Below are positions 26,108 to 33,941 of a stretch of 33,941 nucleotides of DNA, in pieces. This DNA is from an uncultured Coxiella sp. (GTDB lineage Bacteria > Pseudomonadota > Gammaproteobacteria > Coxiellales > Coxiellaceae), in assembly GCA_902623005.1 (NCBI GenBank), contig CACNSC010000003.1:98610-132550 (forward strand). Reading direction: 5' to 3'. The translations under genes were made by a program, and so were the position numbers. How positions within the stretch are numbered: the stretch's first letter is position 1; each line of letters starts with the position of its first letter. The notes beneath the pieces were generated by a model that was not told where the DNA came from, did not search any database, and was given only the letters and a program-made list of their open reading frames with translations.

Positions 26108-27457
26108 GTGATTTATCTGCAGGGTGTTATGAATACTGTCGTCGTGGGGTTGGGTAAAACAGGCTATTCATGCGTGGAATACTTATGTCAGCACGGTCAA
26201 TCAGTCATTGTTTGGGATGACAGCCCATCACCAAGGCTATTAAAAAAACTCAATCAGTCATATCCGCAGGTTGAGTTTATTTGTGGCCAGAATAGTGTTT
26301 TGCCTTTATCGAAGGTGAAGCAATTCATTGTTAGTCCAGGGGTCGAACTTAAAAAAATTCAAGCACGTCTTGACCCATTAGGTCTGAAAGAATGGATGGG
26401 TGACATTGAATTATTTCTCCAACACGCAAGCTCACCAATCATTGCGGTCACCGGTTCAAACGGTAAAACGACAGTTGTAACCTTGATCGGAAAAATGATC
26501 CAGGCAGCGGGTTTTACCGTGGAAGTTTGCGGCAACATCGGTGAGCCAGTATTGTCGACATTAAAGCGACCCAATCCAGACTTTATTGTAATGGAGCTCT
26601 CAAGCTTTCAGTTGGAATTAATTGATAATTTATCTGCTACTGTCGCAGTTTTATTAAATGTTGAGCCTGATCATATGGATCGTTATCAGCATTTTAATGA
26701 TTACTTGGCTGCAAAAAAGAAAATTTATGTGGGCTGCGATCATGCCATAGTCAATCGGGATCAAGTGCACTATTGCAATGATATTGAGCCAAAGATTAGT
26801 CGGCTAGAATTTACAGTTTCTAAGCAAGCTAGTGCCATGTTCTCGATTAAACAAAGACAAGATGAAGCTTATTTGTATTGCGAAGAAACATCATTAATGC
26901 CGGTCACTGAAATGCAACTCCAAGGACAGCACCATTGGCAGAATGCCCTGGTCTTATTTGCTGTAGCGAGGGCGCTTGGCCTGCCGGATGCGAGTGTGCG
27001 TTCAGTATTGCAATCATTCAAGGGTCTTGAGCATCGATGTCAGTTAGTTAATGATTGCAATGGAGTGAGGTGGTTTAACGACTCTAAGGCAACTAACGTT
27101 GCTGCAACCTGCGCAGCGATTTACGCTTTGTCACATCAAATTAAGGGGCGTCTGATTTTGATTATGGGAGGGGATGCGAAAGGCGCTGATTTTACACCGT
27201 TGAAAGATTTGATGACAACTCATGTTGATCATGTGATTTTTTTTGGTGTCGATGCTGAAAAGATTGAGGCAGCTTTCTGTAATATCGTGCAATTGACAGC
27301 AGTAGACTCATTAGAGGAAGCAGTGAAGTATGCGAATTGTATTGCGATGACTAACGATACGGTGGCATTGAGTCCTGCTTGCTCAAGCCTGGATATGTTT
27401 GATAATTTTGAGCATCGGGGTGATCTGTTTTCGCGATACGTGAGTGAGCTAAAATAA
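26108..27457 (+). CDS. murD: UDP-MurNAc-L-Ala:D-Glu ligase (MurD)
   Basis: Adds D-Glu to UDP-MurNAc-L-Ala. 449 aa from GTG 26108. N-terminal VVVGLGKTGYS (11-21) and ATP loop TGSNGKTT (115-122) are clear; NDSKATN lies further on. The start is uncertain: GTG 26108 aligns its QGV with the QGK of E. coli MurD but has no Shine-Dalgarno sequence. ATG 26129 has AGGGTG just upstream and would give 442 aa. The stop shares a base with the ftsW start. Confidence 0.95.
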   Translation: MIYLQGVMNTVVVGLGKTGYSCVEYLCQHGQSVIVWDDSPSPRLLKKLNQSYPQVEFICGQNSVLPLSKVKQFIVSPGVELKKIQARLDPLGLKEWMGDIELFLQHASSPIIAVTGSNGKTTVVTLIGKMIQAAGFTVEVCGNIGEPVLSTLKRPNPDFIVMELSSFQLELIDNLSATVAVLLNVEPDHMDRYQHFNDYLAAKKKIYVGCDHAIVNRDQVHYCNDIEPKISRLEFTVSKQASAMFSIKQRQDEAYLYCEETSLMPVTEMQLQGQHHWQNALVLFAVARALGLPDASVRSVLQSFKGLEHRCQLVNDCNGVRWFNDSKATNVAATCAAIYALSHQIKGRLILIMGGDAKGADFTPLKDLMTTHVDHVIFFGVDAEKIEAAFCNIVQLTAVDSLEEAVKYANCIAMTNDTVALSPACSSLDMFDNFEHRGDLFSRYVSELK

Positions 27458-28608
27458 TGCAGCGTAAGTTATATTTCGATCAATGGATATTAGTTCCTTG
27501 CCTATTATTGATGGTGATTGGATTGTTGATGGTCGCATCAGCCTCAATGGTTATCTCTGATAAAGTTTATGGCCAGCCGTTTCATTTTCTGACAAGACAA
27601 AGTATTTATTACTTAATTGGTATTGGCATGGCCTGTCTTGCCTTCCGAGTCCCTCTAGCGACTTGGCAGCGACATGATCGTTTGCTGATGTTAATCGGTC
27701 TGATTCTTCTGGTGCTGGTGCTTATCCCGGGTATTGGTCGACATGTTAATGGTAGTAGGCGCTGGTTAAATTTAGGGATTGTCACGTTGCAGGCTTCAGA
27801 GTTCGTCAAGTGTGTTTCAATATTGTATTTAGCAAACTATCTCGATCGTTTTAATCAACGGGTACAAACCGAGCTTAAGGGCTTTATCATTCCCATGTTT
27901 GTGCTTGGGTTGATGGCAGTACTTTTGTTGATGGAGCCGGATTTTGGAGCAGTTACCGTATTAACGGTGACTTTTTTGAGTTTGCTTTTTATCGCAAGAG
28001 TTCGATTATTACCCTTTCTTTTGTTGTTCGTTGTGGTGTCTGCAATGATGACTTATCTCGCGATTTCATCGCCGTATCGTCTTCAGCGTATCGTGAGTTT
28101 TATGCATCCCTGGTCAAATGCTTACGGGTCAGGGTACCAATTAACCCAATCCTTGATTGCGTTTGGCCGCGGTGGCTGGATTGGTGTTGGTCTTGGTAAT
28201 AGTGTGCAAAAGTTGTTTTATTTGCCAGAGGCCCATACGGATTTTATTTTTGCTGTATTGGGTGAGGAGTTGGGATTACTGGGTGAGCTTGCATTGTTGA
28301 TTGTTTATTCAATTTTTGTCTGTCGTTTGTTTGTCATCGGTCAAAGAGAGTTAAATGTGGGACGTTTATTTGCCGCCTATGTTTCCAAAGGCTTTGCAAT
28401 CTGCTTATCAATACAATGCATGATCAATTTGGGCGTAAATATTGGTTTGCTGCCGACAAAAGGCCTGACTCTTCCGTTTATTAGTTTTGGCGGGTCAAGT
28501 ATATTGGTAAATTGTTTTATTGTTGGTATCTTACTGCGGGTTTCCCATGAGTCGCGTAGTGCAGGAAAGCAGGGTCACTACCTCAATAGCAATAAGGTTA
28601 CAGAATGA
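27457..28608 (+). CDS. ftsW: Septal peptidoglycan polymerase FtsW
   Basis: SEDS-family glycosyltransferase that polymerises lipid II with FtsI. 383 aa, about ten membrane helices. Recognisable SEDS segments: LMVASASM, NGSRRWLNLG, QASEFVK, LLMEPDFGA, GSGYQLTQSLIAFGRGGWIGVGLG, LPEAHTDFIFAVLGEELG and LPFISFGGSS. The last precedes the C-terminal helix. The start overlaps the murD stop; the stop overlaps the murG start (ATGA). Confidence 0.96.
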   Translation: MQRKLYFDQWILVPCLLLMVIGLLMVASASMVISDKVYGQPFHFLTRQSIYYLIGIGMACLAFRVPLATWQRHDRLLMLIGLILLVLVLIPGIGRHVNGSRRWLNLGIVTLQASEFVKCVSILYLANYLDRFNQRVQTELKGFIIPMFVLGLMAVLLLMEPDFGAVTVLTVTFLSLLFIARVRLLPFLLLFVVVSAMMTYLAISSPYRLQRIVSFMHPWSNAYGSGYQLTQSLIAFGRGGWIGVGLGNSVQKLFYLPEAHTDFIFAVLGEELGLLGELALLIVYSIFVCRLFVIGQRELNVGRLFAAYVSKGFAICLSIQCMINLGVNIGLLPTKGLTLPFISFGGSSILVNCFIVGILLRVSHESRSAGKQGHYLNSNKVTE

Positions 28609-29708
28609 AAAAAATTATGATTATTGCTGGTGGTACCGGTGGGCATATCTTTCCGGCATTGACTGTAGCTGATCATTGTTACGCGCAAGGTGTTTCAATA
28701 CATTGGTTGGGTGCCAAGGGTGGCATGGAAGAAGATCTTGTTGATGATCGCTATCATTTAGAAACCGTAAAAATTTCAGGATTGCGTGGTAAGAGTAAGT
28801 GGGTCAAGTTATTTGCTCCTTTACAAATATGCCGTGCCGTTTGGCAGTCGCTGCGTATTCTAAATCGAGTCAAGCCGGATGTCGTGATTGGGATGGGCGG
28901 TTTTGTCAGCGGACCTGGTGGTTTGTCCGCTTGGCTATTGCGAATCCCTCTGGTTATTCATGAGCAGAATTCGGTATTGGGATTGACTAACCGTATTTTG
29001 TCGCGCTTGGCAAAAGCGAATTTACAAGCATTCCCAAATGCATTTCCTGCACGAGCTAATGCCAAGACAGTCGGTAATCCAGTCCGGCAAGACATTGCCG
29101 CATTACCAGAGCCTGCATCACGCTATCAGTTTCATCGTGGTCCCGTTCGCGTTTTAATCATAGGCGGCAGTCGAGGCGCTAAAAATATTAATCGTTTAAT
29201 GATGGATGTATTTGCTCAGTGGGGCGATCATGAAAAGCCATTAGTTTGGCATCAAACTGGATCCGCTGACGTTGAGACGGTCAAAGCTGCATACGAGGAG
29301 TATGCGCCTTTGAGTGTTGTTGATCCATTTATCAAAGATATGGCTGCAGCATATGCTTGGGCTGATATTGTGGTTGCAAGAGCTGGTGCTCTGACAGTAT
29401 CTGAGCTCTCTTCAGTAGGTCTTGCTAGTATTCTTGTACCTTTTCCTTATGCGGTTGATGATCATCAATATCTGAATGGTAAGTGGTTGGCGGATCAGGG
29501 TGGAGCTCTCATTTTCAAGGAAAGCGAGCTTTCAGTTGAAAAAATGCGTACTAATTTATTAGAACTGATTGTGCAGGGTGAAAAGCGACTGGCTATGGCA
29601 GAGATAGCGCATCGTTTTGGCCAGCCTGCATCGGGTGCAAAGGTTATTGCAGCATGTGAAAATGCGTATAGGCAGTCCAAAGGAGTAACTAGTGTCACAG
29701 TCGATTAG
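28605..29708 (+). CDS. murG: Lipid II synthase MurG (UDP-GlcNAc:lipid I transferase)
   Basis: Peripheral inner-membrane GT-B glycosyltransferase that adds GlcNAc to lipid I. 367 aa. GGTGGH (9-14) near the N-terminus, GMGGFVSGPGG, HEQNSVLGLTNR and the UDP-GlcNAc-binding VVARAGALTVSELS are family signatures. RBS AAGG precedes ATG 28605. The last 17 bases overlap the murC start. Confidence 0.97.
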   Translation: MKKIMIIAGGTGGHIFPALTVADHCYAQGVSIHWLGAKGGMEEDLVDDRYHLETVKISGLRGKSKWVKLFAPLQICRAVWQSLRILNRVKPDVVIGMGGFVSGPGGLSAWLLRIPLVIHEQNSVLGLTNRILSRLAKANLQAFPNAFPARANAKTVGNPVRQDIAALPEPASRYQFHRGPVRVLIIGGSRGAKNINRLMMDVFAQWGDHEKPLVWHQTGSADVETVKAAYEEYAPLSVVDPFIKDMAAAYAWADIVVARAGALTVSELSSVGLASILVPFPYAVDDHQYLNGKWLADQGGALIFKESELSVEKMRTNLLELIVQGEKRLAMAEIAHRFGQPASGAKVIAACENAYRQSKGVTSVTVD

Positions 29709-31095
29709 TCCTCCTAAATCTGTCTATTGTTTAGGTATTGGTGGTGTCGGTGTTGGTGCTCTTGCGGAGTACTTAATACACCGGGGGTGGCAGGTATCTG
29801 GTAGTGACGCTGTTTCCAATGCAATCACTTCGCGTCTTAAAAGTATGGGTGCAGCGATTTTTACAGAACACCTTGTTGAGCACCTCGATGGAGTCGATGA
29901 GGTTATCCATTCAGGTGCGGTTTCACTGAATCATCCTGTGCTTTGTGCCGCAAAAGAAAGAAACATCCCTATTTTTCATCGTGGTAAATTCCTATCTAAA
30001 ATTTTGTCGGACAGTTACTCCATTGTCGTGTCAGGGACTCATGGCAAAACAACAACTGCATCTATCATGTCGTACTTTATGCGAGCACAAGGATTATTAG
30101 TTAATGATTTTATTGGTGGCGACTTGAACCAATCAGTAACTCAAAATACATTTGTTGATACACCATATTCGGTTGCTGAGGCTGATGAGAGCGATGGGTC
30201 ATTTTTATTTTTACACCCAAAGATTGCGATTATTACAAACTTGGATGCAGATCATTTGTCTGCTTATGAAAATGATTTCTCAAATTTACAGCGCTCTTTC
30301 AAACAATTTATTGCCCAAGTTGATGATGATGGATTGATTATTATTTGTATCGATCATCCTGTGCTTCGAGAGATGATACCCGACATAAAGCAGCGCCTGA
30401 TAACTTATGGTTTTGATGATGAGGCCGATATTAAAATCAGTCATTACGTGCAAAATGGCTTGAGCAGTGAATTTTTAGTAACAACAAGAGCGTGGCAACG
30501 TCTGGTGGCGTTGAATTTGCCCGGCCAGCATAATGCGCTGAATGCATTACCCTCATTGGCTGTTGCTGAGTATTTAGGTGCTTTAGATATCGATAATTTA
30601 GGTGCTTTATCAATTTTTCCTGGGGTAAAAAGACGTTTGCAACGGCATGCTAGTACGGAATTGAACAATGCTGAAATAATGGTTTTTGAAGATTATGGTC
30701 ACCATCCTGAGGAAATCGCTGTAACCATCAAAGCGTTGCGACAAGCTTGGTCTGATAAACGTATAGTGATGGTTTTTCAACCGCACCGCTACAGTCGCAC
30801 GAGTGACTTATTCGAAGATTTTGTGGCGGTGCTTGCCCAGGTCGACAATCTAATTCTTCTTGAGGTTTACGATGCAGGCGAAGCGTTGGATGTTAATGCA
30901 ACCAGTGAAAAATTAGCTGCTGCTGTAGCAAGAGACTCTTTAAGCGATCCGTTATATGTTAAAGATAACCAGTCTCTAATGGCAATTTTGCAAAAAAATC
31001 TTAGGAGTAATGATGTTGTGGTGTTTCAAGGAGCTGGTTGTGTGGGTCAGCATGCCAAGCACCTGTGTGAGCAAAGTCATTTTATGACTCAATGA
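29692..31095 (+). CDS. murC: UDP-N-acetylmuramate:L-Ala ligase (MurC)
   Basis: First amino-acid ligase of peptidoglycan synthesis. 467 aa. GIGGVGVGALAEYL (15-28) near the N-terminus, ATP loop GTHGKT (115-120), EADESDGSF and HHPEEI (YGHHPEEIAVT) further on. GTG 29692 lies inside murG's end, with AAAGGAG at a good distance. The E. coli enzyme is 491 aa. The next gene is ftsQ, 24 bases downstream; the murB and/or ddl usually placed here are absent. Confidence 0.96.
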   Translation: MSQSISPPKSVYCLGIGGVGVGALAEYLIHRGWQVSGSDAVSNAITSRLKSMGAAIFTEHLVEHLDGVDEVIHSGAVSLNHPVLCAAKERNIPIFHRGKFLSKILSDSYSIVVSGTHGKTTTASIMSYFMRAQGLLVNDFIGGDLNQSVTQNTFVDTPYSVAEADESDGSFLFLHPKIAIITNLDADHLSAYENDFSNLQRSFKQFIAQVDDDGLIIICIDHPVLREMIPDIKQRLITYGFDDEADIKISHYVQNGLSSEFLVTTRAWQRLVALNLPGQHNALNALPSLAVAEYLGALDIDNLGALSIFPGVKRRLQRHASTELNNAEIMVFEDYGHHPEEIAVTIKALRQAWSDKRIVMVFQPHRYSRTSDLFEDFVAVLAQVDNLILLEVYDAGEALDVNATSEKLAAAVARDSLSDPLYVKDNQSLMAILQKNLRSNDVVVFQGAGCVGQHAKHLCEQSHFMTQ

Positions 31096-31119
31096 TCAGT
31101 CAAAGTATTTGGAGAGAGT

Positions 31120-31854
31120 ATGGGCGGTACGCGAAGAGCTACGCGCATTCAGCATGATGCACCATCGACTAACAAGCTTGCACGCTGTGCTAAGGTTTTA
31201 TTTTTATCGCTATTTTGTTTGCTTTTAGTGGGATTGGTCGGTTTCATAAGGCATTCTGATTTTTTTGCAATCAAGACAGTTAAAGTTGCAGGGAAGTTAT
31301 CTAAAGTTGATCCCGTACGTTTACAATCAGCAATTATTGACTCTTTTTCGGGTAATTTTCTATCAATTAATCTGGAGGAGGGTCGTCATCAGATCGTAAA
31401 GCTGCCCTGGGTTAAGCAAATAACGGCACGAAGAGTATGGCCCAATACGATTGCGTTGACGATTACAGAAAATCAGCCCTTAGCTAAGTGGGGTCAGGAT
31501 GAGGTGCTACTGGATGACGGCGAGCTTTTACCGGCTTCATTGGGTATTATCACCTCTATTCCAGCATTGAGTGGTCCACAAAGCAGCGAGCATCTTGTAC
31601 TGCAAAACTATCAATCTTTTAAGGAGCAGCTTAAGCAGCTCAATATGAGTATCTCGAGCTTGCAACTGGGTGATCATGGTGAGTGGCAACTCTGTACTGA
31701 CCAGGGGGCTTGTTTGAAGTTGGGCAGTGATCATCTTGCTCAAAGGTTGGCGCGCTTCGTCGAATTATACCCAACGTTAACGAAAGACTCATCCAAAACT
31801 ATGCAAGAAGCTGACTTAAGATACACAAACGGTATTGCAGTTAGATGGAAGTAG
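31120..31854 (+). CDS. ftsQ: Cell division protein FtsQ
   Basis: Bitopic divisome scaffold that binds FtsB/FtsL. 244 aa (E. coli 276). Basic cytoplasmic tail, membrane helix at about 24-43, POTRA domain at about 50-118 (FFAIKTVKVAGKLSKVD, LPWVKQITARRVWPNTIALTI), then a beta domain. ATG 31120 has GGAGAG upstream. Ends in RYTNGIAVRWK, the typical C-terminal pattern. Followed by a 234-base non-coding gap. Confidence 0.93.
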   Translation: MGGTRRATRIQHDAPSTNKLARCAKVLFLSLFCLLLVGLVGFIRHSDFFAIKTVKVAGKLSKVDPVRLQSAIIDSFSGNFLSINLEEGRHQIVKLPWVKQITARRVWPNTIALTITENQPLAKWGQDEVLLDDGELLPASLGIITSIPALSGPQSSEHLVLQNYQSFKEQLKQLNMSISSLQLGDHGEWQLCTDQGACLKLGSDHLAQRLARFVELYPTLTKDSSKTMQEADLRYTNGIAVRWK

Positions 31855-32088
31855 GTAAGTGTTTATCACTACTTAGCCAAGTTGTTTAATTCGTTACTTT
31901 TATTGTGATTTGAAAGTTTGATGTTTAATCATCAAGATACTATCAATTGCTTTAGTCATAATTGAGGTTTGATGGCTAGCATTCTGAAGTTTATAGCATA
32001 AGACAAAAAATTCTTTTATACTTTTAAAAAATTTACAAATTAGATTAAGTTCTGAGTTTTTTTATTGTTTTCAGGGAGTCAATTCGAA
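31855..32088 (+). other. Long ftsQ-ftsA intergenic region
   Basis: No ORF with a ribosome binding site. It is very AT-rich. It contains a hairpin TTGATG-TTTAAT-CATCAA (31918-31935) without a T-run, a promoter candidate at 31969-31997 and the ftsA ribosome binding site GGGAG at about 32074. In E. coli ftsQ and ftsA overlap, so this spacing points to separate control of ftsA-ftsZ. Confidence 0.55.
31969..31997 (+). promoter_or_regulatory. Candidate ftsA-ftsZ promoter
   Basis: TTGATG (31969-31974), 17-base spacer, TATAGC (31992-31997); both hexamers match four of six. The predicted leader to ATG 32089 is about 85 bases. Confidence 0.4.
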
Positions 32089-33324
32089 ATGGGCAAGAAA
32101 ACGGAAAAGGATCTGATGGTGGCTCTCGATATTGGTACTAGTAAGATAGCCGCATTGGTAGGAGAGATTGGTCCGCAGGGTCAGGTTGAAGTTATCGGTT
32201 TCGGAGCTCATCCTTCAAGAGGGTTGAAGAAGGGCGTCGTGGTAAATATTGATACCACTGTTCAAAGTATCAAATGTGCAATTGAAGAGGCTGAGCTAAT
32301 GGCTGGGTGTGAAATTCATTCCGCCTACACGGGAATCGCTGGTAGTCACATTCGTAGTCTTAATTCCCATGGTATTGTTGCAATTAGAGATCATGAAGTG
32401 AATACACATGATGTTGATCGTGTTATCGATGCAGCAAAAGCAGTCGCAATACCTGCCGATCAAAAGATTTTACACATCGTGCCACAAGAGTTTGTGATTG
32501 ATTCACAGGATGGTGTGCGCGAGCCAATTGGTATGTCAGGTGTCAGACTTGAAGCCAAAGTGCATATCGTCACCGGAGCAGCGAGTGCGGCCCAAAACAT
32601 CACAAAGTGTGTAAAACAATGCGGGTTGCAGGTCGATGACATTGTTCTCGAGCAATTAGCATCAAGTAAAGCCGTGTTGACTGATGATGAAAAAGAGCTC
32701 GGTGTTTGTTTGGTGGATATAGGCGGTGGAACTACCGATATCGCGATTTTTACTGAAGGCGCGATTCGTCATACGGCTGTGATTCCAATTGCTGGGGATC
32801 ACGTGACAAGTGATGTTGCGGTTGCATTGAGAACCCCCATGCAGAGTGCTGAAGCAATTAAAATAGAACACGGTTGTGCGCTGCTCAACTCAGCAGAAAG
32901 CCCTGAGATGATTGAAGTGCCAGGTGTAGCAAGCCGTTCTGCAAAACAAATTCATAAAAAATCCCTAGTTCAAGTTATCCAAGCAAGGTATGCAGAATTG
33001 TTTGAGCTTATTGCTGCTGAGATCAGGAGGAGTGGCTTTGAAAATTTAGTTGCTTCAGGAATTGTGCTAACAGGCGGTGCATCAAAAGTTGACGGTGCTA
33101 GCCAACTTGCTGAATCAATTTGTCAAATGCCAGTAAGGCTAGGTGTTCCTCAAAACATTTCAGGTTTGGTTGATGTTCGTGATAATCCAGGTTTTTCTAC
33201 TGGCGTTGGTCTATTAATGCATGGGGTAAAGTCACAAAAGTACGGTGTTGCAAGTTTTGATATTGGCAGAAGTGCTGATGGGCTCTGGTCCCGTATGAAA
33301 AATTGGTTTAATAGTAATTTCTAA
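32089..33324 (+). CDS. ftsA: Cell division protein FtsA
   Basis: Actin-like ATPase that tethers FtsZ to the membrane. 411 aa. Phosphate-binding LDIGTSKIAALVGE (13-26), the second phosphate loop VDIGGGTTD (209-217), LTGGAS further on, and a C-terminal amphipathic membrane helix (LWSRMKNWFNSNF). A TTG at 32065 extends the frame by eight codons, but ATG 32089 matches the family (MGKK..LMVALDIGTSK) and has GGGAG upstream at ten bases. The gap to ftsZ is 65 bases. Confidence 0.96.
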   Translation: MGKKTEKDLMVALDIGTSKIAALVGEIGPQGQVEVIGFGAHPSRGLKKGVVVNIDTTVQSIKCAIEEAELMAGCEIHSAYTGIAGSHIRSLNSHGIVAIRDHEVNTHDVDRVIDAAKAVAIPADQKILHIVPQEFVIDSQDGVREPIGMSGVRLEAKVHIVTGAASAAQNITKCVKQCGLQVDDIVLEQLASSKAVLTDDEKELGVCLVDIGGGTTDIAIFTEGAIRHTAVIPIAGDHVTSDVAVALRTPMQSAEAIKIEHGCALLNSAESPEMIEVPGVASRSAKQIHKKSLVQVIQARYAELFELIAAEIRRSGFENLVASGIVLTGGASKVDGASQLAESICQMPVRLGVPQNISGLVDVRDNPGFSTGVGLLMHGVKSQKYGVASFDIGRSADGLWSRMKNWFNSNF

Positions 33325-33389
33325 CTATTAGGATTTAATAACGTATTCGGTGGAGATTAAGTTCCACAAAAGATGAAGGGAGGAAGTCA

Positions 33390-33941
33390 ATGTTTGAATT
33401 AGGTAACAATTCTGCGCACAACGCACAGATCAAGGTAATTGGTATTGGTGGCGGTGGCGGTAATGCCATTGAGCATATGATGGCTGAATCCATTGACGGC
33501 GTCGAATTCGTTTGCGCTAACACTGACTCTCAAGCATTGCAAAGATCTAGTGCGAAAATGGTGGTTCAGCTTGGCGAGGAGATGACCAAGGGGCTAGGCG
33601 CGGGCGCTAATCCTGATATCGGGCGGCAGGCTGCTGAAGAGGATAGAGAAAGACTGCGCGAGATTCTAGAAGGTACAGACATGGTGTTCATTACTGCTGG
33701 TATGGGTGGTGGTACTGGAACCGGCGCTGCGCCAATTGTTGCAGAGATTGCAAAAGAGTTAGGTATTTTAACGGTTGCTGTTGTGACCAAGCCTTTTGCC
33801 TTTGAGGGAAGAAAGCGAATGCAGATTGCAGAGTCTGGTATCATGGAGTTGGCAAAAACAGTTGATTCACTCATTACCATACCGAATAACAAGCTGTTGA
33901 GCGTTCTAGGTAAAAATATCACCCTGCTAAACGCCTTTAAG
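33390..33941 (+). CDS. ftsZ: Cell division GTPase FtsZ (5' part, cut by window edge)
   Basis: Tubulin-like GTPase that forms the Z-ring. The first 184 codons are present, open to the right edge. N-terminal GIGGGGGNA (18-26), the tubulin signature GGGTGTG (106-112) within [26 protein letters not shown] and [11 protein letters not shown] match the family. ATG 33390 has GGGAGGAAG just upstream, a strong ribosome binding site. The C-terminal half, including the T7 loop and the FtsA/ZipA-binding tail, lies outside the window. Confidence 0.97.
   Translation, partial: MFELGNNSAHNAQIKVIGIGGGGGNAIEHMMAESIDGVEFVCANTDSQALQRSSAKMVVQLGEEMTKGLGAGANPDIGRQAAEEDRERLREILEGTDMVFITAGMGGGTGTGAAPIVAEIAKELGILTVAVVTKPFAFEGRKRMQIAESGIMELAKTVDSLITIPNNKLLSVLGKNITLLNAFK

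Noticed and set aside
31918-31935. Hairpin downstream of ftsQ as a terminator
   Set aside because: Six-bp stem, AT-rich, and no T-run after it; it is mentioned only as part of the intergenic region.

Overview
The window looks like the chromosome of a diderm gammaproteobacterium of moderate GC. Three things point there: the lpoA-yraN-gmhA/diaA-dolP block next to rsmI, an RNase T gene (rnt), and a complete division and cell-wall (dcw) cluster whose MurE carries the meso-diaminopimelate motif DNPR. An LbtU-like outer-membrane porin hints at a Legionella/Coxiella-type relative, but that placement is inference. No mobile element, CRISPR array or tRNA was seen.

Layout. (1) 1-4,900, mostly minus strand: a PBP4-type carboxypeptidase, a six-helix membrane protein of unknown function, a DamX-like SPOR protein with a degraded ATPase domain, and an LbtU-like porin. 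(2) 5,080-8,350: pyrC-rnt (+), a 2-Cys peroxiredoxin (-) and dapB (+). (3) 8,370-12,555, minus strand: a site-2-protease homologue, dolP, gmhA/diaA, yraN and lpoA. Divergent from these are rsmI-sodC and the RNase P RNA gene rnpB. (4) 14,600-17,370: a 4HBT thioesterase, an unannotated 53-codon gene with its own Shine-Dalgarno sequence and terminator, yajQ, and an O-antigen ligase/polymerase-like protein. (5) 17,550 to the right edge: mraZ-rsmH-ftsL-ftsI | acyltransferase (reverse strand) | murE-murF-mraY-murD-ftsW-murG-murC-ftsQ-ftsA-ftsZ (truncated by the window edge).

How the genes work together. Most of the window serves envelope growth. dapB supplies the diaminopimelate pathway. MurC/D/E/F build the UDP-MurNAc-pentapeptide, MraY and MurG make lipid I and lipid II, and FtsW/FtsI with FtsL/Q/A/Z make septal wall. 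LpoA activates PBP1A, the PBP4-like enzyme trims or cleaves peptide crosslinks, the SPOR protein probably reads denuded septal glycans, and DolP, gmhA, the ligase and the acyltransferase concern the outer membrane.

Most notable: (a) a lysophospholipid/lipid A acyltransferase whose sequence reminds me of the Bacteroidota type is inserted antisense between ftsI and murE; (b) a well-formed 53-aa gene of unknown function lies at 15166-15327; (c) the Cu,Zn-SOD has Glu in place of a usual zinc-binding His and carries a long acidic/polar tail; (d) murB and ddl are absent from between murC and ftsQ. I found no convincing multi-gene novel system; most of the window is core genome.
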